Below, piece after piece: positions 15,838-23,858 of a stretch of 35,405 bases of DNA. Source of the DNA: Arcobacteraceae bacterium. GTDB taxonomy: Bacteria; Campylobacterota; Campylobacteria; Campylobacterales; Arcobacteraceae. Positions within the stretch are counted from its first letter, which is position 1. Every line of letters begins with the position of its first letter. The translations under genes and the position numbers were made by a program. Below the pieces are notes generated by a model. That model made no database searches, was not told the DNA's origin, and saw only the letters and a list, made by a program, of their open reading frames with translations. The stretch spans positions 1 through 35,405 of the forward strand of contig JAGLOP010000020.1 in the NCBI GenBank assembly GCA_023138835.1. The letters run 5' to 3'.

Positions 15838-18051
15838 TTATTGTATATCTTCCTCAATAAACTTTCCATATCCTCTTGAATGTATCTCTTGATACAGCTT
15901 CCAAAAAACTATAGGTATATCACGAAAGATACCTATATCTATAGAATAAATATATACCATTTTTTCTTCAAATTTATATACAGATTGGCTCTTTTTACCA
16001 AAAAGCATCATTGTTGAATTTAGATAATCACCTTCACCTAGTGTTTTATACAATTCACCATTTTTATACATTTGTACATTTCCACTTTCTATTATGTATA
16101 TCTTTTTTTGTTTCAATAGTATATCATCAATAGTGGCAACTTTAAATAACTTCATATTATTCGCAATTTCTTCTAATTTCTTTGAAGATATAAATTCTCC
16201 AAACAACTCTGTTTTATTTAAAAAATATAATTTTTCCTGCAATTGCTCGATATGGGAATAAAGGTCATTACATTTAATAAAGTTCATATACTGATTAAGT
16301 GGAATTTTTAGTGCATTAACATAGCCAAATGTTCTGTAAGTAACTTCAGATACACTTTCTTGCATCCCTTGCAGTTCACCTATTATTGTACCTGAGGAGA
16401 GGATATTATGAATATTTTCATTAGTATATATACTCTCTATATTTCCTGTAATTATCATATATATGTTTTTAACGATTTCATCCTCTCTTAAAATAATAGA
16501 ATTGGGATTAAAAGTAATTATTTCATTATTTAGAAGCATTTCAATGGCACTCTTTGAAGCATTAGGGAAATGGTCTACAAGATAAACAGAAGCGTGTTTA
16601 TAATCATAATTTTGTGTTGACTGTATTAAGATATCAATTGTTCCAAAAGAAGCACCTGAGCCTATGTGTTTATCTTCCTTTGAAAATTCTAAAGATGTAT
16701 GAGACAATAATAATTTACCGGATTTATCATCTACAAAATCTTTTGATTCTCCATGTATCATACCGCCGCCAATATCAATTTTCTTAATATCAGCATATTT
16801 TAAATATAATTCTTTTACCTCATCACAATACTCTTTAGAAATACCAAATTCTTCTTTATCGTTGGTTACCATATTATCTAATACATTAAATGAACTAATA
16901 TCAGCTAAATGAGCATATATCTTATATCTATCATCTGCCATTGTTCTAAAATAAAATATATTTGTTTCGATAGGATGAGGAGATAAACTTGGCTTAACTT
17001 CTAATCCATCCAAAAAATTCCAAACATCTAGTTCTAAATCAATAAACTCAAAAAAATCACCCAACTGCTCAGGTTCCATTTCTAATAAAATAGCTAATTT
17101 TTTTAATACAGAAGCTCTTACTATTGAAGAACTGTAATATTTTAATTTATGGTCACACTGCAACAAAGAAGTTATACCGGCAAAATGGTCATCATGTGCA
17201 TGAGTATGAAATAAACCTTCAATTTCATTTGTCCCTATTCCTAAAGCTTGAAGTGTTTCTAAGATATTCGGACCGGCATCAATCAAATATATTTTTCCTT
17301 GGAAAGTTAAAATACTTCCCATAGACGGTTTATATATATCCCAACCATCACCTTCTCCAATATGAATTATACTAAAATATTCTCTTTTTATCTTTGTATA
17401 TCCCAATCTATAAGGTGAGGGATAAATCTCATTTTCTTTTAAATTTAAATCTATAGTCACTTTTTCATCTTGATATTCAAATTCAAAAATATTTTGAGAA
17501 ACTCTTGTTATATATAATTCATCTTTTATTTTAGTTTTACAATTTTCTTCAACATTAACAGAATCAAGTAAATCATGAGAATTTTTCATATTGCCAAATG
17601 CAAATTTTAATTTCATTTTCATAATTTTTCTGGCTAAATCCTCGTCGGCTCCGGCTTGAATAAGTTCATCTATACTTGAAAGACCATAGTTTCCTGTAAA
17701 AATATACTCCATTTGAATATCAACTTGCTTTTTATCTCCAATCAATAAGGGTTTTACTCCATCATTATTTGGATGGTTTGGAATTATCATACCCTGCTTG
17801 TATAACATTTGAAGTACTGGAAATTCTGTAAGATTTGAGAATAAAGAATTTTGAACCATTTTATCAGATAAAAGCACGGCATTTGGTCCTGTTTCATATG
17901 AAATACCATTCTTTTGCGTATTCATGATGAGACCTTTTTTTATTAAATGTTTAACACTGTCTGCCGGTGTTCCACATAATATTCTCATATCAATATCCGG
18001 TATCTCTACCCAATATACACCATTCATAATATTTAACATTTTTATTTTCAT
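15838..18051 (-). CDS. Metallo-beta-lactamase-fold hydrolase with C-terminal cNMP-binding-like domains
   Basis: A 737-residue protein. The N-terminal 220 residues are unrecognised. From about 225 a metallo-beta-lactamase fold begins (GDGWDIYKPSMGSILTFQGK, then YLIDAGPN), with the metal motif HAHDDH at 284-289 and further candidate ligands H359 and D384. From about 500 to 590 there is a cyclic-nucleotide-binding-like domain (NSIILREDEIVKNIYMIITG, then GTIIGELQGM), and a second more divergent one at about 640-715. Such domains sense cAMP or another small ligand, or have lost binding. The longest frame opens at TTG 18057, but AAGGAG with seven bases spacing points to ATG 18051. It lies between amrA and amrB, so a shared process is likely; the substrate is unknown. 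Confidence 0.85.
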   Translation of the reverse strand: MKIKMLNIMNGVYWVEIPDIDMRILCGTPADSVKHLIKKGLIMNTQKNGISYETGPNAVLLSDKMVQNSLFSNLTEFPVLQMLYKQGMIIPNHPNNDGVKPLLIGDKKQVDIQMEYIFTGNYGLSSIDELIQAGADEDLARKIMKMKLKFAFGNMKNSHDLLDSVNVEENCKTKIKDELYITRVSQNIFEFEYQDEKVTIDLNLKENEIYPSPYRLGYTKIKREYFSIIHIGEGDGWDIYKPSMGSILTFQGKIYLIDAGPNILETLQALGIGTNEIEGLFHTHAHDDHFAGITSLLQCDHKLKYYSSSIVRASVLKKLAILLEMEPEQLGDFFEFIDLELDVWNFLDGLEVKPSLSPHPIETNIFYFRTMADDRYKIYAHLADISSFNVLDNMVTNDKEEFGISKEYCDEVKELYLKYADIKKIDIGGGMIHGESKDFVDDKSGKLLLSHTSLEFSKEDKHIGSGASFGTIDILIQSTQNYDYKHASVYLVDHFPNASKSAIEMLLNNEIITFNPNSIILREDEIVKNIYMIITGNIESIYTNENIHNILSSGTIIGELQGMQESVSEVTYRTFGYVNALKIPLNQYMNFIKCNDLYSHIEQLQEKLYFLNKTELFGEFISSKKLEEIANNMKLFKVATIDDILLKQKKIYIIESGNVQMYKNGELYKTLGEGDYLNSTMMLFGKKSQSVYKFEEKMVYIYSIDIGIFRDIPIVFWKLYQEIHSRGYGKFIEEDIQ

Positions 18052-18102
18052 AGGCAAACTCCTTAGTGATATAAAAGTTTTTGTTTAAGGTATTGCAACT
18101 TT

Positions 18103-18660
18103 TTATTTTATTTTTTCAACTTGATATATAAATACTTCCGGTGCAGTATCCAAATCAGTAATCCCCGCTTTGGCAAACAAATGATCCATAAAAAGTTCAA
18201 AACTTGGAAGTTGTTCCCAAACTTGCGGTAAAAATGTTGCTTGTTTAAATCCTTGTTTTATAATCATACCATCAACACCGATTTTGATTTTATTTTCCAA
18301 GTCGTGCATTGATGAGTATTCTACTTTAACAGCTTTGCTTAAAAGTGATATTTCGATATCTGTATTTTCAAATTCATCTTGTGTTAAAGGGGAAAATCTA
18401 GGATCTCCAAAGGCAGCCTTTTTGGCATTTTGTTCAATATCATCAATAAGTGTATTATATGGAACCAAAGAACCTATACATCCTCTAAGCTTTTTATCAA
18501 TTGTCAAAGTTACAAATGTTGCTGCTTTTTGTGCCAATATAGGAAACTGTTTAATTAATTTCTCACTATCTATGCTGCTTGTACCGTTTAATTGATCTTT
18601 TATGGATCTTTTTGCTAAACTCAAAAGTGCATTTTTTATCTCTAAATCATCATTTTTCAT
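18103..18660 (-). CDS. amrA: AMMECR1-domain protein, AmmeMemoRadiSam system protein A
   Basis: A 185-residue AMMECR1 protein with the invariant LRGCIGSLVP motif (containing RGCIG), DPRFSPLTQDEF and a late FLPQVWEQLP. AMMECR1 proteins are widespread, and their bacterial form is associated with MEMO and radical-SAM genes; the reaction is unknown. Its ATG lies inside the hemH 3' end (11-base overlap), with a perfect AAGGAG seven bases upstream. It is followed after 51 bases by the MBL/cNMP gene. Confidence 0.95.
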   Translation of the reverse strand: MKNDDLEIKNALLSLAKRSIKDQLNGTSSIDSEKLIKQFPILAQKAATFVTLTIDKKLRGCIGSLVPYNTLIDDIEQNAKKAAFGDPRFSPLTQDEFENTDIEISLLSKAVKVEYSSMHDLENKIKIGVDGMIIKQGFKQATFLPQVWEQLPSFELFMDHLFAKAGITDLDTAPEVFIYQVEKIK

Positions 18661-19579
18661 CTACAAGCTCCTTCACTGCTTCAATAAATTTTTCATTACT
18701 ATTAACACAACTACAAACTTTATAATTTTTAATCCCTAACTTTTGGGCTAATTCTCTATATTCAATATCAAGTTCAAAAACTGTTTCACTGTTATCAATT
18801 ATAAATGAGATTGGATAAATTATCACTTTTTTATCTTTAAAATATTCAAGAGTTTTATCAAGACTTGGCTGCAGCCATTTCATAGGTCCAACCTTTGATT
18901 GATAAGCTAAATTTATAGATTCAAAAGTTGTAGCATAATGCGATAACTTTTCTTTTAAAATTTCAACATGTTCTTCTGTTTGCTTCTGATATGGGTCACC
19001 TTTTTTAATAATTTTTTGAGGTAATCCATGTGCAGAAAATATTAAATGATAATCACTATATTTACCTTGTTGTTTGATAATTTCATTGCAAACAGCTTGA
19101 TTATATAATTCATTTTTATAAAAAGGTTCTATTATTTCAATATTAAACTCCCCCTTGGCATGCTCAATAAAATCATCAATACTTGATTTGGTTGTGGTTG
19201 TAGAATATTGTGGATAAAGTGGTAATAAAATAACATCTTGTATATCTTCTTTTTGAATTCTAGCAATTGCAGTTTGAGAAAATGGTGAGGTATATCTCAT
19301 GGCAGTTGTAACAAAAAATTGCGGTAAATGTTCTTGCAGTGTGGTAACTAATTTATCAGTTAAATTATGCAAAGGAGATTCTCCTCCAATTTTTTCATAA
19401 TTTTCCCAAGCCTTATCATGTCTTAACATCACAATTAGGGAAGCTACCATTGAACGAATGGTATCATTTGAGATACTTAGAATATTTTTATCATTAAACA
19501 TATTGAGTAAAAAAGTACCTAACTCATCTTTATTTCTAGCCCCGCCCATATTTAATAATACTAATGCTTTTTTTACCAT
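18650..19579 (-). CDS. hemH: Ferrochelatase
   Basis: A 309-residue ferrochelatase, which inserts Fe(II) into protoporphyrin IX (or coproporphyrin in some lineages) as the terminal or near-terminal haem step. The signature LIFSAHGLPQKIIKKGDPY with the catalytic His is present, as are LLPLYPQYSTTTTKS and FIIDNSETVFELDIEYRELA (acidic metal-path residues). The start MVKKALVLLNMGG is normal. GAGG lies before the ATG. The C-terminal NYKVCSCVNS has two cysteines. The product supplies haem to cytochromes such as the small cytochrome c and cbb3 oxidase served by neighbouring genes. Confidence 0.96.
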   Translation of the reverse strand: MVKKALVLLNMGGARNKDELGTFLLNMFNDKNILSISNDTIRSMVASLIVMLRHDKAWENYEKIGGESPLHNLTDKLVTTLQEHLPQFFVTTAMRYTSPFSQTAIARIQKEDIQDVILLPLYPQYSTTTTKSSIDDFIEHAKGEFNIEIIEPFYKNELYNQAVCNEIIKQQGKYSDYHLIFSAHGLPQKIIKKGDPYQKQTEEHVEILKEKLSHYATTFESINLAYQSKVGPMKWLQPSLDKTLEYFKDKKVIIYPISFIIDNSETVFELDIEYRELAQKLGIKNYKVCSCVNSNEKFIEAVKELVDEK

Positions 19580-19586
19580 TTTGCCT

Positions 19587-20177
19587 CTATTTATCTATAT
19601 TTATTATTGTATCACTACACCATGCAGCTAAACTTTCATCATGTGTTATTAAAAGTATTCCAAATCTATCTAAAAATTTTACTAAAAGCTGCATCACTTC
19701 TAACGCTGTTACATTATCTAATGCACTCGTCGGCTCATCTGCAAGGAGTAAATCAGGTTTCATTAAAATACTTCTTAAAATACTGCACCTTTGAAGTTGT
19801 CCACCGCTTAATTCATGAGGTTTTTTTTCTAGCAATACTTTATCTAATGATAACTTTTCACATATTTCATCCAATTCATTCATATCATAAACCACATCTT
19901 TAATTTGTTCTATTATACTAAAAGATGGATGAAATGAACTGTAAGGATCCTGATATATTGAACTTACTTTTTGTACTTTAATTGAACCTTCTAATGGTTT
20001 TAAATTTTTACAAATAAGTTCAAATAATGTACTCTTTCCACTGCCGCTCTCTCCTACTATTGAAACTACTTCACCTTTGTTTAAATTACAAGAGAAATTA
20101 TTGAAAATCAATTTATCTCTCACATAGCCAAAAGTAAGATTTGAAATTATTAATACATTATTTTTCATAAAATACAT
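19587..20177 (-). CDS. Orphan ABC transporter ATP-binding protein, oligopeptide/nickel type
   Basis: A 196-residue complete but compact ATPase: Walker A GESGSGKST, Q-loop SIYQDPYSSFHP (the phrase typical of Dpp/Opp/Nik ATPases), signature LSGGQLQRCSIL, Walker B LLLADEPTSALD and H-loop LITHDE. It lacks the C-terminal extension found in DppD/DppF/OppF (usually 260-330 residues in total). No permease or binding-protein gene is adjacent, so partner and substrate are unknown. The frame opens at ATG 20177 (MYFMKNN); ATG 20168 is an alternative. Neither has a clear ribosome-binding site. It is the first gene of the long minus-strand run, eight bases before hemH. Confidence 0.88.
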   Translation of the reverse strand: MYFMKNNVLIISNLTFGYVRDKLIFNNFSCNLNKGEVVSIVGESGSGKSTLFELICKNLKPLEGSIKVQKVSSIYQDPYSSFHPSFSIIEQIKDVVYDMNELDEICEKLSLDKVLLEKKPHELSGGQLQRCSILRSILMKPDLLLADEPTSALDNVTALEVMQLLVKFLDRFGILLITHDESLAAWCSDTIINIDK

Positions 20178-20309
20178 TTTACAATAATATTTATATAAAT
20201 TAACTTCACAATAAGTTCACAATTTAATCCTATACTTTCATTGTGTAAGGGAAATATGTTAAAACGACTATTTAGGACTTATATAAGAATATATAAAGTT
20301 AAGTAGTTG

Positions 20310-20315
20310 TAAAAT
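20310..20315 (+). promoter_or_regulatory. Possible -10 box for the cytochrome c gene
   Basis: TAAAAT in the context AGTTGTAAAATACTT, about 30 bases before the ATG. Other AT-rich candidates (TATACT at 20231-20236) are present in the same 168-base divergent gap, so the choice is uncertain. Confidence 0.35.
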
Positions 20316-20345
20316 ACTTACGAAATTAAAAACAGGAGAACAGAT

Positions 20346-20618
20346 ATGAACAAAATCGTATTAGGAACATTAGTATTAAGTGTTGCATCATTTGCAGCAG
20401 TGAATTTAGGAGCTTGTAAAGGTTGTCACGGTGCAAACTTTGAAAAGAAAGCTTTAGGTAAATCTAAAATCGTTAGTGATATGACAAAAGCTGAAGTAAG
20501 TGCTTCTATGATAGGTTACAAAAATGGAACTTATGGTGGACCAATGAAAGGTGTTATGAAAGGTCAAGTTGCTAAATATAGTGATGCTGATTTATCTTCA
20601 ACAGGTCTTGGTAAATAA
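20346..20618 (+). CDS. Small periplasmic c-type cytochrome (class I, c553-like)
   Basis: A 90-residue protein. The signal peptide is MNKIVLGTLVLSVASFAA. The haem-binding motif CKGCH is at 24-28, and Met residues at GGPMKGVMKGQ are candidate axial ligands. It would be a soluble electron carrier of about 7 kDa between the bc1 complex and cbb3 oxidase, as known for c553 in Campylobacterota. The ribosome-binding site CAGGAG is strong, and a clear terminator follows, so it is a single-gene unit, probably well expressed. Its neighbours (hemH region and cbb3 maturation genes) are consistent with the role. Confidence 0.93.
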   Translation: MNKIVLGTLVLSVASFAAVNLGACKGCHGANFEKKALGKSKIVSDMTKAEVSASMIGYKNGTYGGPMKGVMKGQVAKYSDADLSSTGLGK

Positions 20619-20645
20619 TTAATTAAATTTAATAATTTATTCTTA

Positions 20646-20677
20646 AAGCCGACTACTTTTTAGTAGTTGGCTTTTTT
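20646..20677 (+). terminator. Rho-independent terminator after the cytochrome c gene
   Basis: A 12-bp stem (20646-20657 with 20662-20673, one G-T wobble, core GCCGACTACT/AGTAGTTGGC) with a TTTT loop, followed by four more Ts after a TT-ended stem. It lies 27 bases after the stop codon and would also separate this unit from the convergent ccoS gene. Confidence 0.9.
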
Positions 20678-20688
20678 AGTATCTGATT

Positions 20689-20928
20689 TTAAGAGTTTTT
20701 ATCTTCTTTAGTCTTATTTTTACGAGATTTCATCTCTTTTATAGATTTTACCTTTTTCTCTTTTTCAATAGCATCATTTAAATCTTCTTGAGAATCAAAC
20801 AGCAAACCACTCATCATTTTTTCACCATCATCAAATTGCCCTTGCTTTGCACCCCAGATAAAAATACCCAATATAGTAAAACTTAAAACAAGTCCTACTA
20901 CCAGCATCATCGTTAATGTTTCTGTCAT
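20689..20928 (-). CDS. ccoS: cbb3-type cytochrome oxidase assembly protein CcoS
   Basis: A 79-residue CcoS/FixS protein with one N-terminal transmembrane segment (about 5-27, ending GIFIWGAKQGQFDD, the family signature) and a highly charged Lys/Glu-rich tail from about residue 45. CcoS is needed for cofactor insertion or maturation of the cbb3 oxidase. It follows ccoI by three bases, the standard gene pair. Confidence 0.93.
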   Translation of the reverse strand: MTETLTMMLVVGLVLSFTILGIFIWGAKQGQFDDGEKMMSGLLFDSQEDLNDAIEKEKKVKSIKEMKSRKNKTKEDKNS

Positions 20929-20931
20929 AAT

Positions 20932-23304
20932 TTAATCCTTTTTGATTCTCAGGCTGTTTCCAACTACAAGCAACGAACTCAAACTCATAGAAAGTGCTGC
21001 AACCAATGGTATTACAAAACCGGCTACTGCTAATGGAATTGTTACTATATTATACACTAAAGAGATTGCTAAATTTTGTTTTATAAAGCTATATGTTCGT
21101 TTTGATATTCTAAAGCTGTCTCTTATCGCATCTAATGAATTATTCAAAACTACAACATCACTTATAGCAATTGCTATATCTGCACCATTTCCCATAGCCA
21201 TTGCAATATCAGCAGTGCTAAGTGCCGGTGCATCATTTATACCATCTCCTGCCATAATTACAATTTCACCATTTTGTTTTAATTCATCTACAAATTGTGC
21301 TTTTTGTATTGGATTCATATTCGCTTTATAATCTTTTATTCCAACAGCTTTTGCAACTTTTGAAGCTACTTTCTCATTATCACCTGTACACATAATTACT
21401 TTTATATTTTGTAAAGAAGAGATTATCTCATATGCCCCTTCTTTTATCTCATCTTCAAGTTCAAAGGTTGCTATATTTTTATCATTTACTATAAAATGAT
21501 AAATTGTTCGTTCATACTCTTTTTTATTATCCACTTTACCGCCAAAAATTTTTAATTCTTTAAATTTAGCACTCATTCCAACAGCAGGAATTTGTTTTAT
21601 ATCTTCTAGTTCTAAAGTTTTAAGATTTTTATAATTGTTTTCCAAATATTTTCTAACAGCACAACTTACCGGATGAGTAGAACTATCAACCAAAGAATAA
21701 AGTATATTTAATTCTTCTTCACCTAACACTTCACCCTCAACACTCAGCACTTTTAACTTCCCCTTAGTTATCGTCCCTGTTTTATCAAGTATCAAAGTGG
21801 TTGCTTTTGCGAATGTTTCAATATATTTTGCCTCTTTAAATAATATTCCTTTTTTAGCCAACCAGCTAATTCCGATTAAAGAAGCGATTGGGGTAGCCAA
21901 AGCCAAAGCACATGGACAAGCTATAACTATCACCGAAATAGAAATAATTAAAGCATTTTCAAATTCCGCATTATAAACATACCAACCAAGAAAACTCAAA
22001 ACTGCAATAGTTAAAATAGTTATAGAAAAATATTTTGAAAGTTCATTTGCGGTATTTTCAATATCACTCTTACTTGCCAGTGAATCTTCTATAATATTTA
22101 CAATATTATTTAAAGTAGAATGTTCATAGTCAGAAGTTACTTTATATCTAATTACAGAATCTAAGTTTATAGTCCCGCTTATTATTTTATCATCAATATT
22201 TTTTGTAACTAGAACAGATTCACCACTAATACTACTTTCATCAAATGAACTGGCACCGCTAATTATAATACCATCAACACTGGCTTTCTCTCCAACTTTA
22301 ATCTCAATAATATCATCAAGTTTAATCTCTTCTAAACTTACAATTTTTTTAACGCCGTCACTTACAATTGTAGCTTCAGTCGGAAGTTGAGATTTTATTT
22401 TATCAAGAGTATCAGCTGCCCCTTTTTTACCCAAAACTTCAAGATATTTTCCAACAAGAACAAAAGTGATTATCATAGTAACACTGTCAAAATAACTATG
22501 GCCATCTCCTCCAAATAAAATATATAAAGAATAAATATAGGTTAAACTGGCTCCTGCGATGACCAAAAAGTCCATATTAATAATGCGATTCTTTAATCCA
22601 TAATAAGCTCCACGAAAAAAGATTATACCACTGTAAAATAATACAGGAGTAGTTAAAATAAATTCTCCTATATGTACTAAATTTAATATATCATCATCAA
22701 TTCCACTAAAAAATCCACTATATTTAGCAACACCTAACATCATAATATTTACACTGGCAAATACGGCAACCATCATTTTTATAAAATAATCTCTTTTATT
22801 TTTAGTTGCTTTTTCTTCACTTTTTGTTTGGTCATAAGGATATGCGTTGTAACCAATGCTTTGTATCTTAGCTATTATTTCAGATAACTTTATTTGTTCA
22901 TCATCCCATATAATTTTTGCTTTATAGTTTGTGAAATTAATATTTGCCTCTATTATGCCATCTGTTTTATGTAATATTTTCTCATTTAGCCATATACAAG
23001 CAGCACAATGAATCCCTTCGATTATTAAATCTACTTTTTTAAATCCATCCTCGGTGATTTTTACATATCGTTTTTCAAAAGTTTCCAAATCAAATCTATC
23101 TAAATCGTCATGGGCTTGAAGTGGAGGAGTTAGTGTATTGTTTCCCAGCTTGTCATAAAAGCTATCAAGCCCATCATCTTTTAAAAGATGATAAACTCCT
23201 TGACAACCGTTGCAGCAGAAATTTAATTCTGGGTTTTGCGGCTCTTTTATCATCACCTTTTCATCAAACTCAAGATGACAATGGGTACATTTAACTATCG
23301 ACAC
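20932..23304 (-). CDS. ccoI: P1B-type copper ATPase CcoI/FixI
   Basis: A 790-residue heavy-metal P-type ATPase. The N-terminus has a zinc-ribbon-like cysteine cluster (C6, C9, C30, C31, C34) and an HMA-type CAAC motif (C100-C103: GIHCAACIW). Later come the actuator SGES, the transmembrane ACPCALALATP, phosphorylation DKTGT and hinge GDGINDAP. This order with the N-terminal cysteine module is typical of FixI/CcoI, which supplies copper for cbb3 oxidase assembly. Adjacent ccoS supports the assignment. The start is GTG at 23304, overlapping the asparaginase-like gene by ten bases; it is retained because the CTHCH metal motif follows immediately. Confidence 0.94.
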   Translation of the reverse strand: MSIVKCTHCHLEFDEKVMIKEPQNPELNFCCNGCQGVYHLLKDDGLDSFYDKLGNNTLTPPLQAHDDLDRFDLETFEKRYVKITEDGFKKVDLIIEGIHCAACIWLNEKILHKTDGIIEANINFTNYKAKIIWDDEQIKLSEIIAKIQSIGYNAYPYDQTKSEEKATKNKRDYFIKMMVAVFASVNIMMLGVAKYSGFFSGIDDDILNLVHIGEFILTTPVLFYSGIIFFRGAYYGLKNRIINMDFLVIAGASLTYIYSLYILFGGDGHSYFDSVTMIITFVLVGKYLEVLGKKGAADTLDKIKSQLPTEATIVSDGVKKIVSLEEIKLDDIIEIKVGEKASVDGIIISGASSFDESSISGESVLVTKNIDDKIISGTINLDSVIRYKVTSDYEHSTLNNIVNIIEDSLASKSDIENTANELSKYFSITILTIAVLSFLGWYVYNAEFENALIISISVIVIACPCALALATPIASLIGISWLAKKGILFKEAKYIETFAKATTLILDKTGTITKGKLKVLSVEGEVLGEEELNILYSLVDSSTHPVSCAVRKYLENNYKNLKTLELEDIKQIPAVGMSAKFKELKIFGGKVDNKKEYERTIYHFIVNDKNIATFELEDEIKEGAYEIISSLQNIKVIMCTGDNEKVASKVAKAVGIKDYKANMNPIQKAQFVDELKQNGEIVIMAGDGINDAPALSTADIAMAMGNGADIAIAISDVVVLNNSLDAIRDSFRISKRTYSFIKQNLAISLVYNIVTIPLAVAGFVIPLVAALSMSLSSLLVVGNSLRIKKD

Positions 23305-23792
23305 TCAAAAATTCTCAATTCTCTATTTTTTATAATTTTAGTATGTTTTTTTATAAGTCCATGCATACAAATATAAATATTATTCTTTTGACAAATTTTT
23401 AAAAAACCAACTGCACTCATCAAATTTGAAGTCGCCTCTATTGGATTGACACTAAAAGGTTTCATAGCACCTGTCATAACTATTTTTTTATTTTTAAGAT
23501 TATTTGCTAAACATAAAGCTGTTTTATTTATCGTATCTGTACCATGAACAATGATAATCTTATCATAATTAGATTTTTTTATATATTTAATCAGTTGTTT
23601 TCTATCATCTTTATTTATTTCTAAACTGTCTTTGTAAATTAATCCAAAAATCTTTATATCCGATATTTTGGAAATTTGTAAAATCTTATTTATTGCATTG
23701 TTATTTTGAGAAACTATCAACTCTCCGCTTATTTCATCATAAACTTTATTAAAAGTCCCGCCTGTGTTAATAATTAGTATTTCATTATTCAT
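23295..23792 (-). CDS. Half-length asparaginase-like protein
   Basis: A 165-residue protein equal to the N-terminal domain of type L-asparaginases: NTGGTF near the start (catalytic Thr region), VHGTDTINKTA (the TD pair) and IVMTGAMKPFSVNP. The late segment HTKIIKNRELRIFE resembles the region of the catalytic lysine. The C-terminal domain (about 150 residues) of full asparaginases, which completes the active site across subunits, is missing. Similar short proteins occur in Campylobacterota, so it is probably a real family, not a broken gene. Activity is uncertain. It overlaps the ccoI start, so it shares that operon; a functional link is not evident. Confidence 0.8.
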   Translation of the reverse strand: MNNEILIINTGGTFNKVYDEISGELIVSQNNNAINKILQISKISDIKIFGLIYKDSLEINKDDRKQLIKYIKKSNYDKIIIVHGTDTINKTALCLANNLKNKKIVMTGAMKPFSVNPIEATSNLMSAVGFLKICQKNNIYICMHGLIKKHTKIIKNRELRIFECR

Positions 23793-23818
23793 TATTCACT
23801 CTTAATTAAATTTATTGT

Positions 23819-23824
23819 ATTATA
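23819..23824 (-). promoter_or_regulatory. Candidate -10 box for the asparaginase-like/ccoI/ccoS operon
   Basis: Perfect TATAAT on the minus strand in the context TTAGGTATAATAC, 26 bases before the ATG at 23792. It sits in the 66-base divergent gap shared with the REC-GGDEF-EAL gene. Confidence 0.5.
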
Positions 23825-23858
23825 CCTAATAACTAATTATAAAAGAAGATATATAGAT

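Noticed and set aside
18049..18057. TTG at 18057 as the start of the MBL/cNMP protein
   Set aside because: AAGGAG would sit only one base before the TTG, while the ATG at 18051 has ideal spacing of seven bases.
20942..21331. Open frame of 129 codons on the plus strand opposite ccoI
   Set aside because: Antisense to the conserved C-terminal part of the copper ATPase, including the GDGINDAP region; no support for expression.
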